A stretch of DNA of 64,000 nt from Sapria himalayana (taxonomy: Eukaryota > Streptophyta > Magnoliopsida > Malpighiales > Rafflesiaceae), in NCBI GenBank assembly GCA_029783825.1, contig JAREIK010000343.1:4794294-4858293 (forward strand). The letters are read 5' to 3'. Within the stretch, counting starts at the first letter, position 1, and each line of letters begins with the position of its first letter. The translations under genes were made by a program, and so were the position numbers. The notes under the pieces are model-generated. The model searched no databases and had not been told where the DNA came from. It saw only the letters and a program-made list of their open reading frames with translations. Of this stretch, positions 62,840-64,000 are shown one piece after another.

Positions 62840-64000
62840 ATGTTTAACTATAATCATCAAAAAAGAATATTTTACCTATCAAATTTTAGCAATGAATTTA
62901 ATCCATTAATAACTATGAATATAATACCATCACAATTTCAATTTTGAGTTTTTCAATTGATTTAAAAATGGATTACCATTTGATATTTTTCAAATAATAA
63001 GATTAAACTATTTTGATTACCACTAAATCCAATAAATAATTATCAATGGATTAACAACAAAATTTTTGACTAGATTAAATTCTATTGATAAATTTTGTTG
63101 GTTGTTGAAGTTAGATTATAAGAAATAATATATTAATAATATAATTTATTTTGATAAATGCAAATGGACAAATGGTTGTCAATAAATATTAACATATTTA
63201 ATATGTTGGAAAATGACAACGAATGTACTTGTGTTGGTAATAAATGTCAGATTCTCCAACATCAATAATGGATAATAATCAAAGTTATTAATTTATCTAT
63301 GTATAAGTTCAATTAGTATTTACCATTGGTTGTCTTTCAGCCTATATGTACCAATAGGATAAATTTAAAATTTTTATATTTAGATTATGGTAGAAGTATT
63401 TTTTTCATATTATTTTACATTTTTATTTCATACATTAATTTATTATTTTATATTTAGTATTTTGTTTCATATGTATTAATATTTTTTATATATTTATTTT
63501 GAAATAATAGCACAAATAATTATATAAAAAATGTAATTCTAATATATAAAATTATATACTAATATATTATATTAAAGCATTTAAAATTATATAACTATGT
63601 ATATTATAATGTAAAAAACTACTTTCATTATTTAAATGATAACTGCACCTTGCAATGTCCACGCCTTATTTATATATGCAATAAAATGAATGTGATTGTT
63701 AGTTTGTTTAATTATATTATTTATTAATTAAAAAAATAATTGATTTGACGTATTTATTTATTAAATATATTAATATTATTATTAATAATAGTTTATAAAG
63801 AAGTTGATTCAATTACAATTATATTTGTTGCGAACCCAAATACACATTTAATTGTTTGCTAAATTCATTCAAATAGATTTTTTTTTTGAGGCTTAATTTC
63901 TAATAGATAAAACTATTAATATATGTTTTTTAATAAATTTCTAATATTTATTTATTTTTTTAAATGTTTTAACTATTGAATGAATTTGTTTCTAAAAAAA
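62840..64000. other. AT-rich DNA, nothing recognised
   Basis: No coding, repeat-terminus or tandem structure was seen to the window edge, apart from recurrent TTAATAATAT-type words. Confidence 0.5.

Noticed and set aside
62360..62860. 166- and 144-codon Gly-rich ORFs
   Set aside because: Complement of a C-run minisatellite inside a non-autonomous transposon.

Overview
The window looks like nuclear DNA of a flowering plant (angiosperm; the lineage cannot be fixed from this sequence). It is mostly AT-rich, repeat-dense, heavily decayed non-coding DNA. Plant retrotransposon relics (Ty1/copia, Ty3/gypsy), hAT and CACTA DNA transposons, microsatellites and a large AT-rich tandem array fill it. 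Only one convincing host gene is visible. Most long open frames are accidents inside GC-rich transposons or tandem repeats whose period is a multiple of three.

The host gene is on the minus strand and starts at 37640. It encodes a HAD-superfamily (subfamily IG) 5'-nucleotidase. Six exons with consistent reading phase and GT..AG junctions can be placed: 37284-37640, 37141-37218, 36837-37057, 35717-35809, 18991-19074 and 6156-6272. They give about 316 residues, roughly the N-terminal 55-60 percent of the protein. The remaining exons must lie beyond the left edge. Introns 4 (16.6 kb) and 5 (12.7 kb) are enormous, and intron 6 is at least 6.1 kb; all three are packed with transposons. Nearly everything from 1 to 35.7 kb is therefore intronic.

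Layout from left to right. 0-2.6 kb (intron 6) holds two successive copia RNase H/3' regions, one split by a hAT element. 2.6-6.1 kb holds a GC-rich 8-bp-duplication element, minisatellites and AT-rich filler. 6.3-19 kb (intron 5) holds a hAT miniature element with telomere-like internal repeats (7.1-7.7 kb), a hAT transposase relic, a 293-bp tandem duplication and a copia relic of about 4.5 kb (13.85-18.4 kb) that is itself split by a transposon. 19-35.7 kb (intron 4) holds an antisense copia, a sense copia gag, a hAT relic with an internal duplication, a near-complete 3.87-kb hAT relic and another copia 3' half.

Upstream of the gene, a 24-bp minisatellite at 38.07 kb and a related array at 42.2 kb flank a second 3.87-kb hAT relic. 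From 43 to 46.2 kb there is an antisense copia split by a young GC-rich hAT element. From 46.6 to 48.5 kb there is an antisense hAT transposase relic. From 50 to 51.6 kb there is a sense gypsy gag-protease relic, then degenerate DNA, a polypyrimidine tract and a CACTA terminus at 54.85 kb. A short CpG-retaining segment at 56.37-56.78 kb precedes about 5 kb of AT-rich tandem array with a period near 560 bp. A second young hAT element is inserted in that array. Next to it (61.89-62.83 kb) lies a G-box-bearing, C-rich transposon. The last kilobase is featureless AT-rich DNA.

No operon-like or dedicated multi-gene system is present. The notable biology is an apparently intact housekeeping-type gene kept in frame across giant transposon-filled introns, and several layered generations of hAT elements.
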